Positions 49,807 through 61,000 of a stretch of DNA of 64,000 nucleotides are shown here, one piece after another. The translations under genes were made by a program, and so were the position numbers. The notes under the pieces were generated by a model. The model saw only the letters and a program-made list of their open reading frames with translations, was not told the DNA's origin and made no database searches. The stretch is from Azospira restricta. Lineage in GTDB: Bacteria > Pseudomonadota > Gammaproteobacteria > Burkholderiales > Rhodocyclaceae. Where the stretch lies: NCBI RefSeq assembly GCF_016858125.1, contig NZ_CP064781.1, positions 2,985,501 through 3,049,500 on the forward strand, read 5' to 3'. The stretch's first letter is position 1. Each line of letters starts with the position of its first letter.

Positions 49807-51141
49807 ATGCACATACTGCTGCTGGAAAACGACCCCCTGGACGCGACGCTGACCTCGGTCGTCCTGGAAAAGGCATACAACCGCGCCGTGCGCATCGCCC
49901 GCGTTTCCTCGCTCGAACAGGCGCTCACGGCGTTGCGCCGGGAAGAGGCCGACGTGCTGTTCGTCGCGCTGCAGCCGGCGGCGCTTCGACTGCAGGCGAT
50001 CCGGCGCATCAGCCACGAGCGGCCGGCGACGCCGATCATCGTCCTCGTCGGTGAAGGCGAGGACGAAAGCGCACCGGAGGCGTTCGCCGCCGGCGCCGTC
50101 GAGTTCCTGGTCAAGAGCCAGATCACGATCAACTGGATCCGCCGCGCGATCAATTTCGCGATCCACCGCAAGCGCATGCTCGAAGACCTGCGCGCCACCA
50201 GCAACCACATCCACAACATCATCAACCTGAGCCCGGATGCGATCGTCTCGGCCGACGCGCGGCAGAACATCGCGCTGTTCAACGTCGCCGCCGAGGAAAT
50301 GTTCGGCTACGCGGCAAAGGACGTCCTCGGCAAGCCGCTGACGCTGCTGATTCCCGAAGCCTTGCGCGCGGCGCACGTCGGACACGTGCAGCGCTTCGCC
50401 GAGGGGCCGGCAATTTCCCGTCGCATGAACGAGCGCGGCGAACTGCAATGCCTGCGCAGCAACGGCGAGGTCTTTCCGGCGGAGATCGCCATTTCCAGGC
50501 TGCAGACGCCCGACGGGCCGATATTCACGGCGATCATCCGCGATGTCACCGAGCGCAAGCGCGTCGAGGCGCAACTGCTCGACCTGGCGATGACCGACCC
50601 GCTGACCGGCGCGGCCAACCGCCGCCACCTGTTCGAGGTCGCCGAACTCGAGATCAAGCGCGCCCGGCGCTACGGCCGTCCGCTGTCGGTACTCGCCCTC
50701 GACATCGACAACTTCAAGCCGATCAACGACGCGTGCGGGCACGCCGCCGGCGACCAGGTGCTGCTGCGCCTGACGGTTGCCTGCCACGAGGTGCTGCGTG
50801 AATACGACATGATCGCGCGCATCGGCGGCGACGAGTTCGTCGCCCTGCTGCCGGAGACCGACGAGCGGCGCGCGCAGGCGCTGGCGCAGCGGCTGGTCGA
50901 CCACATCGCGAAGATCCGCGTCCGCTTCCAGGGCAAGGAACTGCAGACCACGATCAGCATCGGCTGCAGCGTGGTCGCCGACGACGACACGTCGATCGCC
51001 GAAGCCATCGAGCGCGCCGACCAGGCGCTGCTGCAGGCGAAGCGGGACGGGCGCAACCGCGTCGTCACGTATGCGCAGAGGGGGCAAACGCGCGCGGGTA
51101 CACCGCCGGCCGCCGCCGGCACGGGCGCGGACAAGGGCTAG
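49807..51141 (+). CDS. diguanylate cyclase with pseudo-receiver and PAS domains
   Basis: A 444-residue protein with a receiver-like domain (about 1-120), PAS (about 135-260) and GGDEF (about 265-425). The receiver part begins ILLLENDPLD and ends GAVEFLVKS, but the phosphoacceptor Asp is Ala54 (VLFVALQP) and one acidic pocket residue is Asn8, so phosphorylation is not expected. The cyclase motif GGDEF (340-344) is intact, with the RxxD inhibitory site REYD. The domain could instead mediate dimerisation or bind a partner. It is transcribed towards the convergent rplI operon. Confidence 0.88.
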   Translation: MHILLLENDPLDATLTSVVLEKAYNRAVRIARVSSLEQALTALRREEADVLFVALQPAALRLQAIRRISHERPATPIIVLVGEGEDESAPEAFAAGAVEFLVKSQITINWIRRAINFAIHRKRMLEDLRATSNHIHNIINLSPDAIVSADARQNIALFNVAAEEMFGYAAKDVLGKPLTLLIPEALRAAHVGHVQRFAEGPAISRRMNERGELQCLRSNGEVFPAEIAISRLQTPDGPIFTAIIRDVTERKRVEAQLLDLAMTDPLTGAANRRHLFEVAELEIKRARRYGRPLSVLALDIDNFKPINDACGHAAGDQVLLRLTVACHEVLREYDMIARIGGDEFVALLPETDERRAQALAQRLVDHIAKIRVRFQGKELQTTISIGCSVVADDDTSIAEAIERADQALLQAKRDGRNRVVTYAQRGQTRAGTPPAAAGTGADKG

Positions 51142-51158
51142 CGCGAGCCGCCGCCCCA

Positions 51159-51192
51159 AAGCAAAAGGCCCCGGGATTCCTCCCGGGGCCTT
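51159..51192 (-). terminator. intrinsic terminator of the rpsF-priB-rpsR-rplI operon
   Basis: AAGGCCCCGGGA and TCCCGGGGCCTT (plus-strand 51165-51176 and 51181-51192) form a perfect 12-base stem; on the minus strand it is followed by TTGCTTT after the TT closing the stem. It lies about 35 bases past the rplI stop. Confidence 0.8.
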
Positions 51193-51228
51193 GGCGAACC
51201 GTGGCCGCCTGCGCGGCCGGCGGCCGGA

Positions 51229-51678
51229 TTACTGCTCGCCGACGACCTTGACGGTGATCTGGGCGACGACGTCGGTGTGCAGCGCGACGTCGATGGTGCT
51301 CTCGCTGACGGTCTTCAGCGGACCGTTCGGCATGCGCACGGACGACTTCTCGACCTCGAAGCCCTGGGCCTTCAGGCCTTCGGCGATGTCGGCGTTGGTC
51401 ACCGAGCCGAACAGGCGGCCGTCGACGCCAGCCTTGCGGGCGAGTTCGACGACGATGCCGTTCATCTTCTCGGCGACGCCCTGGGCGGCGGCGAGCTTTT
51501 CGGCGGCCAGCTTCTCGAGCTCGGCGCGGCGGGCTTCGAACTCGGCCTTGGCGGCCGGCGTGGCACGCTTGGCCATGCCGCGCGGGATCAGGAAGTTACG
51601 GGCATAGCCATCCTTCACCTTGACGAGGTCGCCGAGGTTGCCGAGGTTGATGACCTTTTCCATCAGAATGATTTGCAT
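51229..51678 (-). CDS. rplI: 50S ribosomal protein L9
   Basis: A 149-residue large-subunit protein. The N-terminus [32 protein letters not shown] is the 23S-binding domain; the C-terminal domain follows a long helix (about 40-75). It is the last gene of the operon with rpsF, priB and rpsR, 15 bases after rpsR. Confidence 0.97.
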   Translation of the reverse strand: MQIILMEKVINLGNLGDLVKVKDGYARNFLIPRGMAKRATPAAKAEFEARRAELEKLAAEKLAAAQGVAEKMNGIVVELARKAGVDGRLFGSVTNADIAEGLKAQGFEVEKSSVRMPNGPLKTVSESTIDVALHTDVVAQITVKVVGEQ

Positions 51679-51693
51679 GTCCGGGCTCCTCGA

Positions 51694-51966
51694 TTACTGG
51701 TGGTTGTCGGTGTAGGGCAGCAGGGCCAGGAAGCGGGCGCGCTTGATCGCGACCGACAGCTGGCGCTGGTAGTGGGCCTTGGTGCCGGTCAGGCGGGCCG
51801 GCATGATCTTGCCGTTCTCGACGATGAATTCCTTCAGGACTTCGACGTCCTTGTAGTCGACCATGTCGACCTTCTCGGCGGTGAAGCGGCAGAACTTGCG
51901 GCGCTTGAACAGACCGCCACCGCGCTTCGGCTTTTTGTCGTCCTTCTTCTTGAAGAATCGGGCCAT
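51694..51966 (-). CDS. rpsR: 30S ribosomal protein S18
   Basis: A 90-residue small-subunit protein with the core [25 protein letters not shown] and the RNA-binding [23 protein letters not shown]. The N-terminus is lysine-rich. It sits 1 base after priB and upstream of rplI. Confidence 0.97.
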   Translation of the reverse strand: MARFFKKKDDKKPKRGGGLFKRRKFCRFTAEKVDMVDYKDVEVLKEFIVENGKIMPARLTGTKAHYQRQLSVAIKRARFLALLPYTDNHQ

Positions 51967-51967
51967 T

Positions 51968-52270
51968 TCAGTTTCCTTCCAAAAATTCCAATTGTTCGAT
52001 GTGCAGTACCAGTTGCTTGCTGTTGCGGCTCTTCGCGGCGAGGAATCCGGTCACGCGGACTGCGGATCCCGTCGTCGCCGCCTGCAGCCACTTCGCCGCG
52101 TCGCCCAGGCCGATGGCCGGGATTTCACACTCGACCCGGCGGGGCATGCCCGCCTCAACCTGCTCCGATTCGTGCCGGATCCGGCACTCGGTGACCGGGA
52201 CCCCCGCCGGCGTATAGCGCAGCGCGAGGCGTTCGGTCAGGTCGCCGGTGAGTTCGACGCGGTTCAGCAA
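51968..52270 (-). CDS. priB: primosomal replication protein N (PriB)
   Basis: A 100-residue OB-fold single-strand DNA-binding protein that assists PriA-dependent restart of replication. It begins [23 protein letters not shown], and has the [11 protein letters not shown] and LGFL-like [22 protein letters not shown] segments of the neisserial/betaproteobacterial PriB. It lies between rpsF and rpsR, the standard place. Confidence 0.95.
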   Translation of the reverse strand: MLNRVELTGDLTERLALRYTPAGVPVTECRIRHESEQVEAGMPRRVECEIPAIGLGDAAKWLQAATTGSAVRVTGFLAAKSRNSKQLVLHIEQLEFLEGN

Positions 52271-52285
52271 GCCTCCGATGAATCC

Positions 52286-52669
52286 TTAGGCGGCGGCCGG
52301 CGCTTCGGCGGCGGCAGCTTCGCCCTTGCCTTCCATCAGCGACTTCGACTTCTCTTCCTTCATCATCGGCGACGGGGAAGTGACGGCAGCCTTCATCTTG
52401 ACGGTCAGGTGGCGCAGCACGGCGTCGTTGAACTTGAACGCGTGCTCGAGCTCGGCGAGGGTCTCGCCATCGCACTCGATGTTCATCAGAACGTAGTGCG
52501 CCTTGTGGATCTTCTGCAGCGGGTAGGCCAGCTGGCGGCGGCCCCAGTCCTCGAGGCGGTGGATGACGCCGTTGCGGGCGGTGACGAGCGACTTGTAGCG
52601 CTCGACCATCGCCGGGACCTGCTCGGACTGGTCCGGGTGGACGATGAAACAGACTTCGTAATGACGCAT
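52286..52669 (-). CDS. rpsF: 30S ribosomal protein S6
   Basis: A 127-residue small-subunit protein starting [21 protein letters not shown] and containing [23 protein letters not shown], which contacts S18. The C-terminal extension is Ala/Glu-rich as usual. The ATG at 52669 follows AAAAGGAGCG; the open frame runs on to 52822 without support. A strong sigma-70-like promoter lies about 65 bases upstream. Confidence 0.97.
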   Translation of the reverse strand: MRHYEVCFIVHPDQSEQVPAMVERYKSLVTARNGVIHRLEDWGRRQLAYPLQKIHKAHYVLMNIECDGETLAELEHAFKFNDAVLRHLTVKMKAAVTSPSPMMKEEKSKSLMEGKGEAAAAEAPAAA

Positions 52670-52735
52670 GAACGCTCCTTTTGGCAAAAGCCCCCCGCCA
52701 TGCGGTAACGGTGGGGCAAGGTGGAAAAGCCCGCG

Positions 52736-52765
52736 ATTATAGCGCCGTCGGGCAGCGGAAGGCAA
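52736..52765 (-). promoter_or_regulatory. sigma-70 promoter of the rpsF operon
   Basis: On the minus strand TTGCCT (plus 52760-52765) and a perfect TATAAT (plus 52736-52741) are separated by 18 bases; it is the only consensus -10 I noticed in the window and fits a highly expressed ribosomal operon. Confidence 0.75.
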
Positions 52766-52912
52766 CCGCCCCGAGGCTTTCCGCGGCGCCTGGCCGGCGG
52801 CGCCCCGGCCAGGCGTGCGCACCGCGCGCAGGAAGGTCGCCGCGCCGGCGATTCCGGATGATTTGCATTATGACGTTATGCGCTATCCTTGGCCGATACG
52901 GTTCGATACAGG

Positions 52913-55900
52913 ATGCCCGGTATGCCCCCCCACCCGGCGCCACGGCGAATGAGCTTCCACGACGACAGCGCTCCCCGCGGCGCACGGCACGGCCGCTGGC
53001 GGCTCGTCGCCGCGCTCTGCCTGCTGCTCGGCGCCGGCGGTGCCGCGGCCGAGGCGCGCGAGGTACGGGTCGGCGTCTATGGCAACGCCCCGAAGCTCCA
53101 GCTCGGCAGCGACCAGCGGCCGAGCGGCATCCTCGGCGACCTGCTGCAGGAGATCGCCGCGCGCGAAGGGTGGACGCTGCGTACCGTGCCCTGCGACTGG
53201 AAGGAGTGCCTGGAAGCGACCCGGGCCGGCCGCATCGACCTGATGCCGGACGTCGCCTACAGCAACGAGCGCGCCGAGATCTTCGACTTCCACCGCACGC
53301 CGGCGCTGCACAGCTGGTCGCAGCTCTATCCGCGGCCGGGGCTGCAGATCGCCTCGATGCTCGACCTGCGCGAGCGTCGCGTCGCGGTGCTCGCCGGCTC
53401 GGTGCAGGCCGACTACCTGCACCGCCTGTTCGCCGACTTCGGCCTGCACGTCGAACTGGTGCCGGTGCGCAGCATGGAGGAAGGTTTCGCGCAGGCCGCC
53501 GCCGGCCAGGTCGACGCGGCGGTGGCCAACCGCTTCTTCGGCGACCAGCATGCCGCCCGCTACAAGCTGGCCGAATCGTCGATCATGTTCCAGCCGGCGC
53601 CGCTCTTCTACGCCACCGGCAAGGGTCGCAACGGCGAGCTGCTGGCAGCGATCGACCGCCATCTGGACGACTGGCAGGGCCGCCAGGACTCGCCCTACTT
53701 CGCGCTGCTCGAACACTGGCTCGGCGGCGCGCCGAAGACGGTCGTGCCGACCGCCTTCTGGTGGGGGCTGGCGGCACTCGCCACGCTGCTCGCCGCCGCC
53801 CTCGCCGGTGCCGCGCTGCTGCGCCGCCAGGTCGCGATCAAGACGCGCCACCTGCGCGACAGCGAGAACCGGCTGGCGACCATCCTCAACGGCGTCGACG
53901 CCCACATCTACATCAAGGGCCGCGACTTGCGCTACCAGTACGCCAACCGCAAGGTCGGCGAGCTCTTCGGCAGGCCGCCGGAGCAGATCGTCGGCTGCGA
54001 CGACAGCGACTTCTTCGACGCCGAGACCGTCGCCGCGCTGCAGCGTAACGACCGGCGCGTGCTCGAGCACGGCGAGCGCGTCGAAGCCGAGGAATCGAGC
54101 CGCGTCGCCGGCAGCGACGCCAGGCACACCTACCTGTCGGTGAAGCTGCCGCTGCGCCATCCGGACGGGACGATCTACGCGCTGTGCGGCATCTCGACCG
54201 ACATCACCCGCCGCAAGGAGGACGAGGAGTCGCTGCGCAAGCTGTCGCAGGCGGTCGAGCAAAGTCCCAACTCGATCGTCATCACGCGCGTCGACAAGGT
54301 GATCGAGTACGTCAACGACGCCTTCACGCAGACCAGCGGCTACAGCCGCCGGGAAGCGATCGGGCAGACCCCGGCGCTGCTGCGTTCCGGCCGGACGCCG
54401 CCGCAGACCTACGTCGAGCTGTGGGCGGCGCTGACCGCCGGCAGGCCGTGGAAGGGCGAATTCATCAACCGGCGCAAGGACGGCAGCGAGTTCATCGAGT
54501 CCGCGATCATCACTCCGCTGCGCCAGCCGGATGGCCGCATCAGCCACTACGTCGCGGTCAAGGAGGACATCACCGAGCGCCGGCGGCTTGCCGACGAGCT
54601 CGCCGACTACCGCCTCCACCTCGAGGACCTGGTCGCGCGGCGTACCGATGAGCTGCACCAGGCGAAGGCCGCCGCCGAGGAGGCGAACCGCGCCAAGAGC
54701 ACCTTCCTCGCCAGCATGAGCCACGAGATCCGGACGCCGATGAACGCGATCATCGGGCTCACCCACCTGATGCGCAATGAGGCAGCGACGCCGCGCCACA
54801 TCGAGCGCCTCGCCCGGATCGACGACGCCGCGCATCACCTGCTGTCGATCATCAACAACATCCTCGACCTGTCGAAGATCGAGTCCGGCAAGCTGCACCT
54901 CGAAAGCGCCGACTTCGCGCTGGCCGAGCTGCTCGACCACGTCTCGTCGATCATGACCGCCTCGGCGCGCGCCAAGGACCTCGACCTGCGCATCGAAAGC
55001 GACGGCGTTCCGGAATGGCTGAACGGCGACCTGACGCGGCTGCGCCAGGCGCTGCTCAACTACGTCGGCAACGCCATCAAGTTCACCGAGCACGGCGGCG
55101 TGACGCTGCGCGCCCGGCTGATCGACGACCGCGACGGCGTCGCCACCGTCCGCTTCGAGGTCGAGGACACCGGCATCGGCATCGCGGCGGCGGATCTCGC
55201 CCGCCTGTTCGAGCCCTTCGAGCAGGCCGAAACCTCGACCACCCGACGCTTCGGCGGCACCGGCCTCGGCCTCAGCATCACCCGCCGCCTGGCCCGGCTG
55301 ATGGGCGGCGAAGCCGGCGCCGAGAGCATTCCCGGCCGCGGCAGCGTGTTCTGGCTGACCGCCCGCCTCGGTCACGGCAGCAAGCGCCAGGCGCCGGCGA
55401 GCGAGCGACCGGCGCCTGCTGCCGAGCGCGAGCTGCGCCGCGAGCATGCCGGCGCGCGCCTGCTGCTCGCCGAGGACAACCCGATCAACCGCGAGGTGGC
55501 GCTCGACATCCTGCGCACCGTCGGCCTCGCCGCCGACGTCGCCGAGAACGGCCGGCAGGCGCTGCAGATGGCCGCCGAGCAGGCCTACGACCTGATCCTG
55601 ATGGACGTGCAGATGCCGGAGATGGACGGGCTGGCAGCGACCCGGGCGCTGCGCGCGCTGCCCGGCTACCGGCGCACGCCGATCCTGGCGATGACCGCCA
55701 ACGCCTTCGAGGAGGACCGCCGGCAGTGCCTGCAGGCGGGCATGGACGACTTCATCGCCAAGCCGGTCAACCCGAAGCTGCTCTACGCCAAGCTGTGCGA
55801 CTGGCTGCCGGCGAACGCCGCAGCGGCAGCGGACGCCGGCAGCGCGGCGGACGCGGCCGGCGACGACGCGACGGCGGCAGCGCTGGCCCGCCTCGCCGGC

Positions 55901-56488
55901 ATTCCCGGCCTCGACGTCGCCGCCGGCCTCGCCGTTTTCGGCCAGCGCGGCGCCAGCTACCTGCGCATGCTGCAAAAATTCGCCGCCAGCCACGCCGACG
56001 CCGTTCCCCGGCTGCGCGCCTTCCTCGCCGCCGGCGACTTCGCCGCGGCCCGCCTTGCCGCGCACTCGCTGAAAGGCGTCGCCGCCAATCTCGGCGCCGG
56101 CGGCGTCAGCGACGCCGCGACGGCGCTCGAAGGCGCGCTGCAGGCACCGCCCGCGGAAGCTGCGGCGGCGGCCGTAGACCGCCTGGACGGCGAGCTCGAA
56201 CGCTTGCTCGCCGCGCTCGACCACGCCCTGCCGGCCGCCGTCGATGCCGTGCCGGCGGCGGTCGACTGGTCGGCGCTGCGGGCGACGCTGGCCGAGCTGG
56301 AAACCCTGGTGGCGATGGCCGACTACCGCGCCAACCAGCTGCATGCCGCACACGCCGCCGAGATTCGCGCGGTGCTCGGCGAGCGTGCAGAGCAGCTGGC
56401 GCAGCACATCGACAGCTTCGCCTACGTCGAGGCGCAGGCCTGCATCGAACAGGCGCGCCGCGAACATCCGGAACTCGGCAGCCGATGA
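52913..56488 (+). CDS. hybrid sensor histidine kinase: SBP_bac_3 sensor, 2 PAS, HisKA, HATPase, REC, HPt
   Basis: A 1,191-residue inner-membrane kinase. After a signal-like helix comes a periplasmic extracellular solute-binding family 3 domain (about 45-265: [22 protein letters not shown]), one transmembrane helix (about 280-300), two PAS domains (about 315-430 and 440-560), HisKA with the phosphorylated His604 ([12 protein letters not shown]), HATPase ([18 protein letters not shown]), a receiver with Asp898 ([13 protein letters not shown]) and a C-terminal HPt domain with His1051 ([13 protein letters not shown]). All phosphorelay residues are present. The periplasmic domain resembles amino-acid-binding proteins, so an amino acid or organic acid ligand is likely. 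The start is uncertain (52913, 52922 or 52949). No cognate regulator is adjacent. Confidence 0.88.
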   Translation: MPGMPPHPAPRRMSFHDDSAPRGARHGRWRLVAALCLLLGAGGAAAEAREVRVGVYGNAPKLQLGSDQRPSGILGDLLQEIAAREGWTLRTVPCDWKECLEATRAGRIDLMPDVAYSNERAEIFDFHRTPALHSWSQLYPRPGLQIASMLDLRERRVAVLAGSVQADYLHRLFADFGLHVELVPVRSMEEGFAQAAAGQVDAAVANRFFGDQHAARYKLAESSIMFQPAPLFYATGKGRNGELLAAIDRHLDDWQGRQDSPYFALLEHWLGGAPKTVVPTAFWWGLAALATLLAAALAGAALLRRQVAIKTRHLRDSENRLATILNGVDAHIYIKGRDLRYQYANRKVGELFGRPPEQIVGCDDSDFFDAETVAALQRNDRRVLEHGERVEAEESSRVAGSDARHTYLSVKLPLRHPDGTIYALCGISTDITRRKEDEESLRKLSQAVEQSPNSIVITRVDKVIEYVNDAFTQTSGYSRREAIGQTPALLRSGRTPPQTYVELWAALTAGRPWKGEFINRRKDGSEFIESAIITPLRQPDGRISHYVAVKEDITERRRLADELADYRLHLEDLVARRTDELHQAKAAAEEANRAKSTFLASMSHEIRTPMNAIIGLTHLMRNEAATPRHIERLARIDDAAHHLLSIINNILDLSKIESGKLHLESADFALAELLDHVSSIMTASARAKDLDLRIESDGVPEWLNGDLTRLRQALLNYVGNAIKFTEHGGVTLRARLIDDRDGVATVRFEVEDTGIGIAAADLARLFEPFEQAETSTTRRFGGTGLGLSITRRLARLMGGEAGAESIPGRGSVFWLTARLGHGSKRQAPASERPAPAAERELRREHAGARLLLAEDNPINREVALDILRTVGLAADVAENGRQALQMAAEQAYDLILMDVQMPEMDGLAATRALRALPGYRRTPILAMTANAFEEDRRQCLQAGMDDFIAKPVNPKLLYAKLCDWLPANAAAAADAGSAADAAGDDATAAALARLAGIPGLDVAAGLAVFGQRGASYLRMLQKFAASHADAVPRLRAFLAAGDFAAARLAAHSLKGVAANLGAGGVSDAATALEGALQAPPAEAAAAAVDRLDGELERLLAALDHALPAAVDAVPAAVDWSALRATLAELETLVAMADYRANQLHAAHAAEIRAVLGERAEQLAQHIDSFAYVEAQACIEQARREHPELGSR

Positions 56489-56649
56489 ACGGACGGATAC
56501 CGCATACGCCCTCGCCCGCCCGGCGGCCCGGGGCCGGGAGTGACAACGGGGAAAGTGCGTAGAATGAAACCATAAGCCGACGCCGCCCGACCGCCCTGCC
56601 AGCGGGACAGGCGAGCCGAAGCGGAAAAGAAGACACAGGAGGCGAATCG

Positions 56650-57969
56650 ATGCAGACAGCGGTCGGAAACCTCGGGCTGGAATGCCTGATGGACAGGGCG
56701 AACATCTTCTTCACCAGCGGCTACCGCTTTGCCGGGCCGCTCGACCTGGCCGCGCTGGAGGCGAGCTTCCACGCGATCGCCGGCGCCTTGCGCAAGTTCG
56801 AGTACCGCCTCCACTTCGAGGCGCAGGACCGCTTCAGCTGGCGGCACGCCGGCGGCCACCGCAGGCACTTCCGGGCGCTCGACTGCGACGACATCGACCA
56901 GGCCTTCGCCGAGCTGTGCCGCGACAGCCTGACGCTGGCCGAAGGCGAGCTGCACTGTCCGATGGCGGTGACGGTGCTGCGCCAGCGCCAGGGGCCGGAA
57001 TTCATCATCGCCCAGACCTGCGAGCACACCTATCTCGACGCGCGCAGCGCCGAGTTTCTGTTCAACCGCATGGTCGACTACTACAACGCGCAGCGGCATG
57101 GCGACGCGGCCGGGCAGCAAGCGGCCCTCGACGCGGTGCGCCAGGTGCGCACCATCGGCAGCGACGAGATGCTGCACCTGCTCGGCCTCGACGAAGCCGC
57201 GCACGCGACGAACCTCGCCGGACTCGGCGGCTACCCGGTAGCCGACGACGGCCGCCACGCGATCCCGCTGCGCGACGTGCCCGACTGCCTCGCCGCCTAC
57301 CGCCGGCAGCGCTTCGCGCCGGTGGTCCGCTTCCACCCGCTCGCCCCGCTGCTCGAACGCTGCCGCCGCCGCCACCCGGAAGTGACGCGCAACAGCGTCA
57401 TCTGCGCGGCGCTGGCGAAGGCGTTCTACAACCTCAACCGGCGCACGAAAGACCTGCCCGAGCGGCAGACGATCAGCTTCAAGATGCTCTCCGACCTGCT
57501 CGCCCCGGAGCTGCGGGCGCACTACGGCGGCAACTACATCGCCTTCGTCCCGGTCAGCGTCGACGGCGAGCGCCCGGTCGAGGAGATCGCCGCGCAGATC
57601 CATGCGCGCATCCGCGAATTCAAGACGCAGAAGATCGACGTCAGCCTGTTCCGCGCGGTCGAGGACGCGGTCCGCGCCGGCGTCGTCGGCACCGTCGACG
57701 ACCCGCTCTCCTTCGTCGTCACCAACTGGAACAACTACGCCTTCCTCGAGCGCGCCGATTTCCTCGACGGCTGCACCTCGCTGCGCCACCAGAGCGGCGT
57801 CAACATCGATCCGCGCGACGTGCTCGGCGCGGTGCTGGTGAACCGGCCGATCCTGGTGGTCAACCAGTCGGCGGCGGACGAGGTCTGCGTCTCGCTCTTC
57901 CCCTCGCTGCGCGCGCAGGCGGAGAACGAGGCGGTGGCGGCCGCGATCGGCGAAGTGTTCGGACAATGA
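56650..57969 (+). CDS. condensation/CAT-like acyltransferase (HxxxD), stand-alone
   Basis: A 439-residue protein of the acyl-CoA-dependent acyltransferase (chloramphenicol acetyltransferase/NRPS condensation) superfamily, recognised from the HxxxD active-site motif EHTYLDARS (His126, Asp130) and the overall order MDRANIFFTSGYRFAGPLD (N-terminal lobe) and SFVVTNWNNYAFLE, YGGNYIAFVPV (C-terminal lobe). The second His of the HHxxxDG motif is Glu, as in several non-NRPS members. It probably transfers an acyl group to a small-molecule, lipid or glycan acceptor; neither substrate is evident. ACAGGAGG precedes the ATG. The downstream kinase-cyclase gene begins 35 bases after its stop (or overlaps it by 4 bases with an alternative start). 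Confidence 0.7.
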   Translation: MQTAVGNLGLECLMDRANIFFTSGYRFAGPLDLAALEASFHAIAGALRKFEYRLHFEAQDRFSWRHAGGHRRHFRALDCDDIDQAFAELCRDSLTLAEGELHCPMAVTVLRQRQGPEFIIAQTCEHTYLDARSAEFLFNRMVDYYNAQRHGDAAGQQAALDAVRQVRTIGSDEMLHLLGLDEAAHATNLAGLGGYPVADDGRHAIPLRDVPDCLAAYRRQRFAPVVRFHPLAPLLERCRRRHPEVTRNSVICAALAKAFYNLNRRTKDLPERQTISFKMLSDLLAPELRAHYGGNYIAFVPVSVDGERPVEEIAAQIHARIREFKTQKIDVSLFRAVEDAVRAGVVGTVDDPLSFVVTNWNNYAFLERADFLDGCTSLRHQSGVNIDPRDVLGAVLVNRPILVVNQSAADEVCVSLFPSLRAQAENEAVAAAIGEVFGQ

Positions 57970-58004
57970 CGCCGCCGCGCGGCGCCGGAAGGGAGGGAGC
58001 GGGC

Positions 58005-61000
58005 ATGGCGGCGCTAGACGATTCCGGCTTCCGGCTCGACGAGAAGCTGCACGACGACCGGCAGACGCGCGTCTACCGGGCGCGCCGCAGCGTCGACGAC
58101 TGCCCGGTCGTGCTCAAGATCCTCAGCGACGAACAGCCGCTCTCCGAGGCGATCCCGCGCTACCGCCGCGAGTACGAGATCACCCGCTCGCTGGGCGGCA
58201 TCGACGGCGTGATCAAGGTCTACGACCTGGTCGAGGTGCATGGTTCGCTGATGATCGTCGAGGAGGACATCGGCGCCGAGTCGCTCGACCGCGTGCTGGC
58301 GCGCGCGCGCCCCGACCTCGCGCAGGCGCTGGCGCTCGCCGTGCGCATCGCGCACATCCTCGGCGAGGTGCACCAGCACAGCGTCATCCACAAGGACCTC
58401 AATCCGGCCAACATCGTCTGGAACCCGGTGAGCGGCGAACTGCGCCTGATCGACTTCGGCATCGCTTCGCAGCTCTCGCAGGAGCAGCAGGAGTTCCAGA
58501 GCCCGACGCAGCTCGAGGGCACCCTCGCCTACACCTCGCCGGAGCAGACCGGGCGGGTGAACCGCAAGCTGGACTACCGCTCCGACCTCTACTCCCTCGG
58601 CGTCACGCTCTACGAGTTGTTCTGCGGCACGCTGCCGTTTCCGGCGCGGGAGGGGATCGAGCTGGTGCATGCGCACATCGCGCTGACGCCGCCGGCGCCG
58701 CACGAGGTCGATCCGCGCGTGCCGCCGGTCGTCTCCCGGATCGTCATGCGCCTGCTCGAGAAGATGGCCGACGACCGCTACCAGAGCGCCTGGGGGGTGA
58801 AGCACGACCTCGAGCGCTGCCTCGCCGAGCTGCGCGAGAAGGGTGGCATCGCCAGCTTCCCGCTCGGCGAGGGCGACATCCCGGTGCGCTTCCACATCCC
58901 GCAGAAGCTCTACGGGCGCGACCGCGAGGTGGCGGCGATCCTCGCCGCCTTCGACCGCGCCGCGGCCGGCGCCGCCGGCCTGCTGCTGGTCGAGGGCGCG
59001 CCCGGCGTCGGCAAGAGCGCGCTGGTGCACGAGGTGCACCAGCCGCTGACCGAGCGCCGCGGCAACTTCGTCGCCGGCAAGTTCGACCAGTACCAGCGCG
59101 ACGTCCCGTTCTACGCCTGGACGCTGGCCTTCCAGGATTTCTGCCACCTGCTGCTGCAGGAGGACGAGGCGGCGCTGGCGCGCTGGCGGCAGCGCATCCT
59201 CACCGGCGTCGGCAGCCTCGGCCGCGTGCTCACCGACGTCGTGCCGTCGATCGAGCTGATCATCGGCAGGCAGCCGGAGGTGCCGCCGCTCGCCGGCGAG
59301 CAGGCGCTGAACCGGCTCAACTACGTCTTCGGCAACTTCATCAAGGCGATCAGCGTCGCCGAACATCCGCTGGTCGTCTTCGTCGACGACTGGCAGTGGG
59401 CCGACTCCGGCTCGCTGTCGCTGCTCCGCTTCATCCTCGGCAGCGGCCGCGGCGACCACCTGCTGGTGATCTGCGCCTACCGCGACAACGAGGTCGACGC
59501 GACCCACCCGCTCTCCACCGCGCTGGCCGAGATCGGCCGCAGCGACACGGCGGTCGAGACCATTCGCCTGCAGAACCTCGGCGCCGACGACGTCCGCCGA
59601 CTGGTCGGCGACGCGCTCGGCGACGCGCCGGGGCTGCAGGACCTGGCCCGCCTCGCCTACGAGAAGACGCAGGGCAACGCCTTCTTCCTGGTGCAGCTGC
59701 TCAACGACCTGCACGAGCGCGCGGCGATCAGCTTCGACCGCAACCGCCGCTGCTGGTCGTGGAACCGGGCACAGATCGAGGCAGCCGGCATCGCCGACAA
59801 CGTCGTCGGCCTGATGGCCGAACGCATCCGCAACCTGCCCGAGGCCACCCGGCGCGCGCTGATCTACGCCGCCTGCATCGGCGACCGCTTCCGCCTGACG
59901 ACGCTGGCACGCATCCTCGACTGCCCGCCGCACTTCGTCGCCGACGACCTCGAACCGGCGCTGCAGGAAGGCATCCTCGACCCGCTCGGCTCGGGCTACC
60001 GCTTCGCGCGGCAGAAGGGCAACAGCGGGCTGGCGCACTACAAGTTCGTGCACGACCGCGTGCGCCAGGCCGCCTACGGGCTGGCCGGCGCCGACGCGAA
60101 CGAGCGCGCGCACTACGAGATCGCCCGCCTCTGGCTCGACGAGTCGAGCATCGACGAGCAGGAACGCAACATCTTCGACATCGCCAACCAGTACAACGCC
60201 GGCCGGCGGCTGATCGACAGCCCGGCGCAGCGCGCCGAGCTGCTGGCGATCAACCTGCGCGCCGGCAAGCGGGCGAAGCAGGCCGCCGACCACGCGAGCG
60301 CGCTCAACTACTTGCGCAGCGCGCTCGAGCTGCGCGGCGACGACTGCTGGCGGGCGCGCCGCGAGCAGACCGCCGAGCTGCACCTGCTGGCCGCCGAAAT
60401 GGCGCTGCTGTGCAAGGACTACGCGGCGATGGAGAGTTGGCTCGACGACTACCTCGCCCACGTCGGCGAGCCGCTGGCACAGGTCGGCGCACTGAAGATC
60501 CGGCTGCAGGCCTACGTCGCGCAGAACCGGCTGGCGGAGGCGGTCGACGTCGGCCTGCACGCGCTCGGCCTGCTCGGCACCGCGCTGCCGCGCCGGCCGG
60601 GCAAGCTGCGCGTCGCGGCGCGCCTGGTCGAGACGCGGCTGGCGATCAAGCGCCGCTCCTTCACCGACCTCTATGTGCTGCCGGCGATGACCGACCCGCA
60701 GCGGCTGGCGACGATGGAGCTGCTCGGCCTGCTGCTGCCGCCGGCCTACTGGACCTCGCAGGGACTGCTGGCGCTGGTGGTGTTCCAGATGGTGCGCGAG
60801 ACGCTCGCCCACGGCTACTCGCCGAACGCCGGCTATGGCCTCTCCTGGTGGGGGATCACCGAAAGCGCGCTGCTCGGCAACATCGACGCCGGCGCCGTCT
60901 TCGGCGAGTTCGCCATCGAGCTCGCGCGCAAGCACCAGCTGAAGCTGCAGCAGCCGCTGTTCTTCGCCGGCTGGATCGTCCACAAGTACAAGCACCCGCT

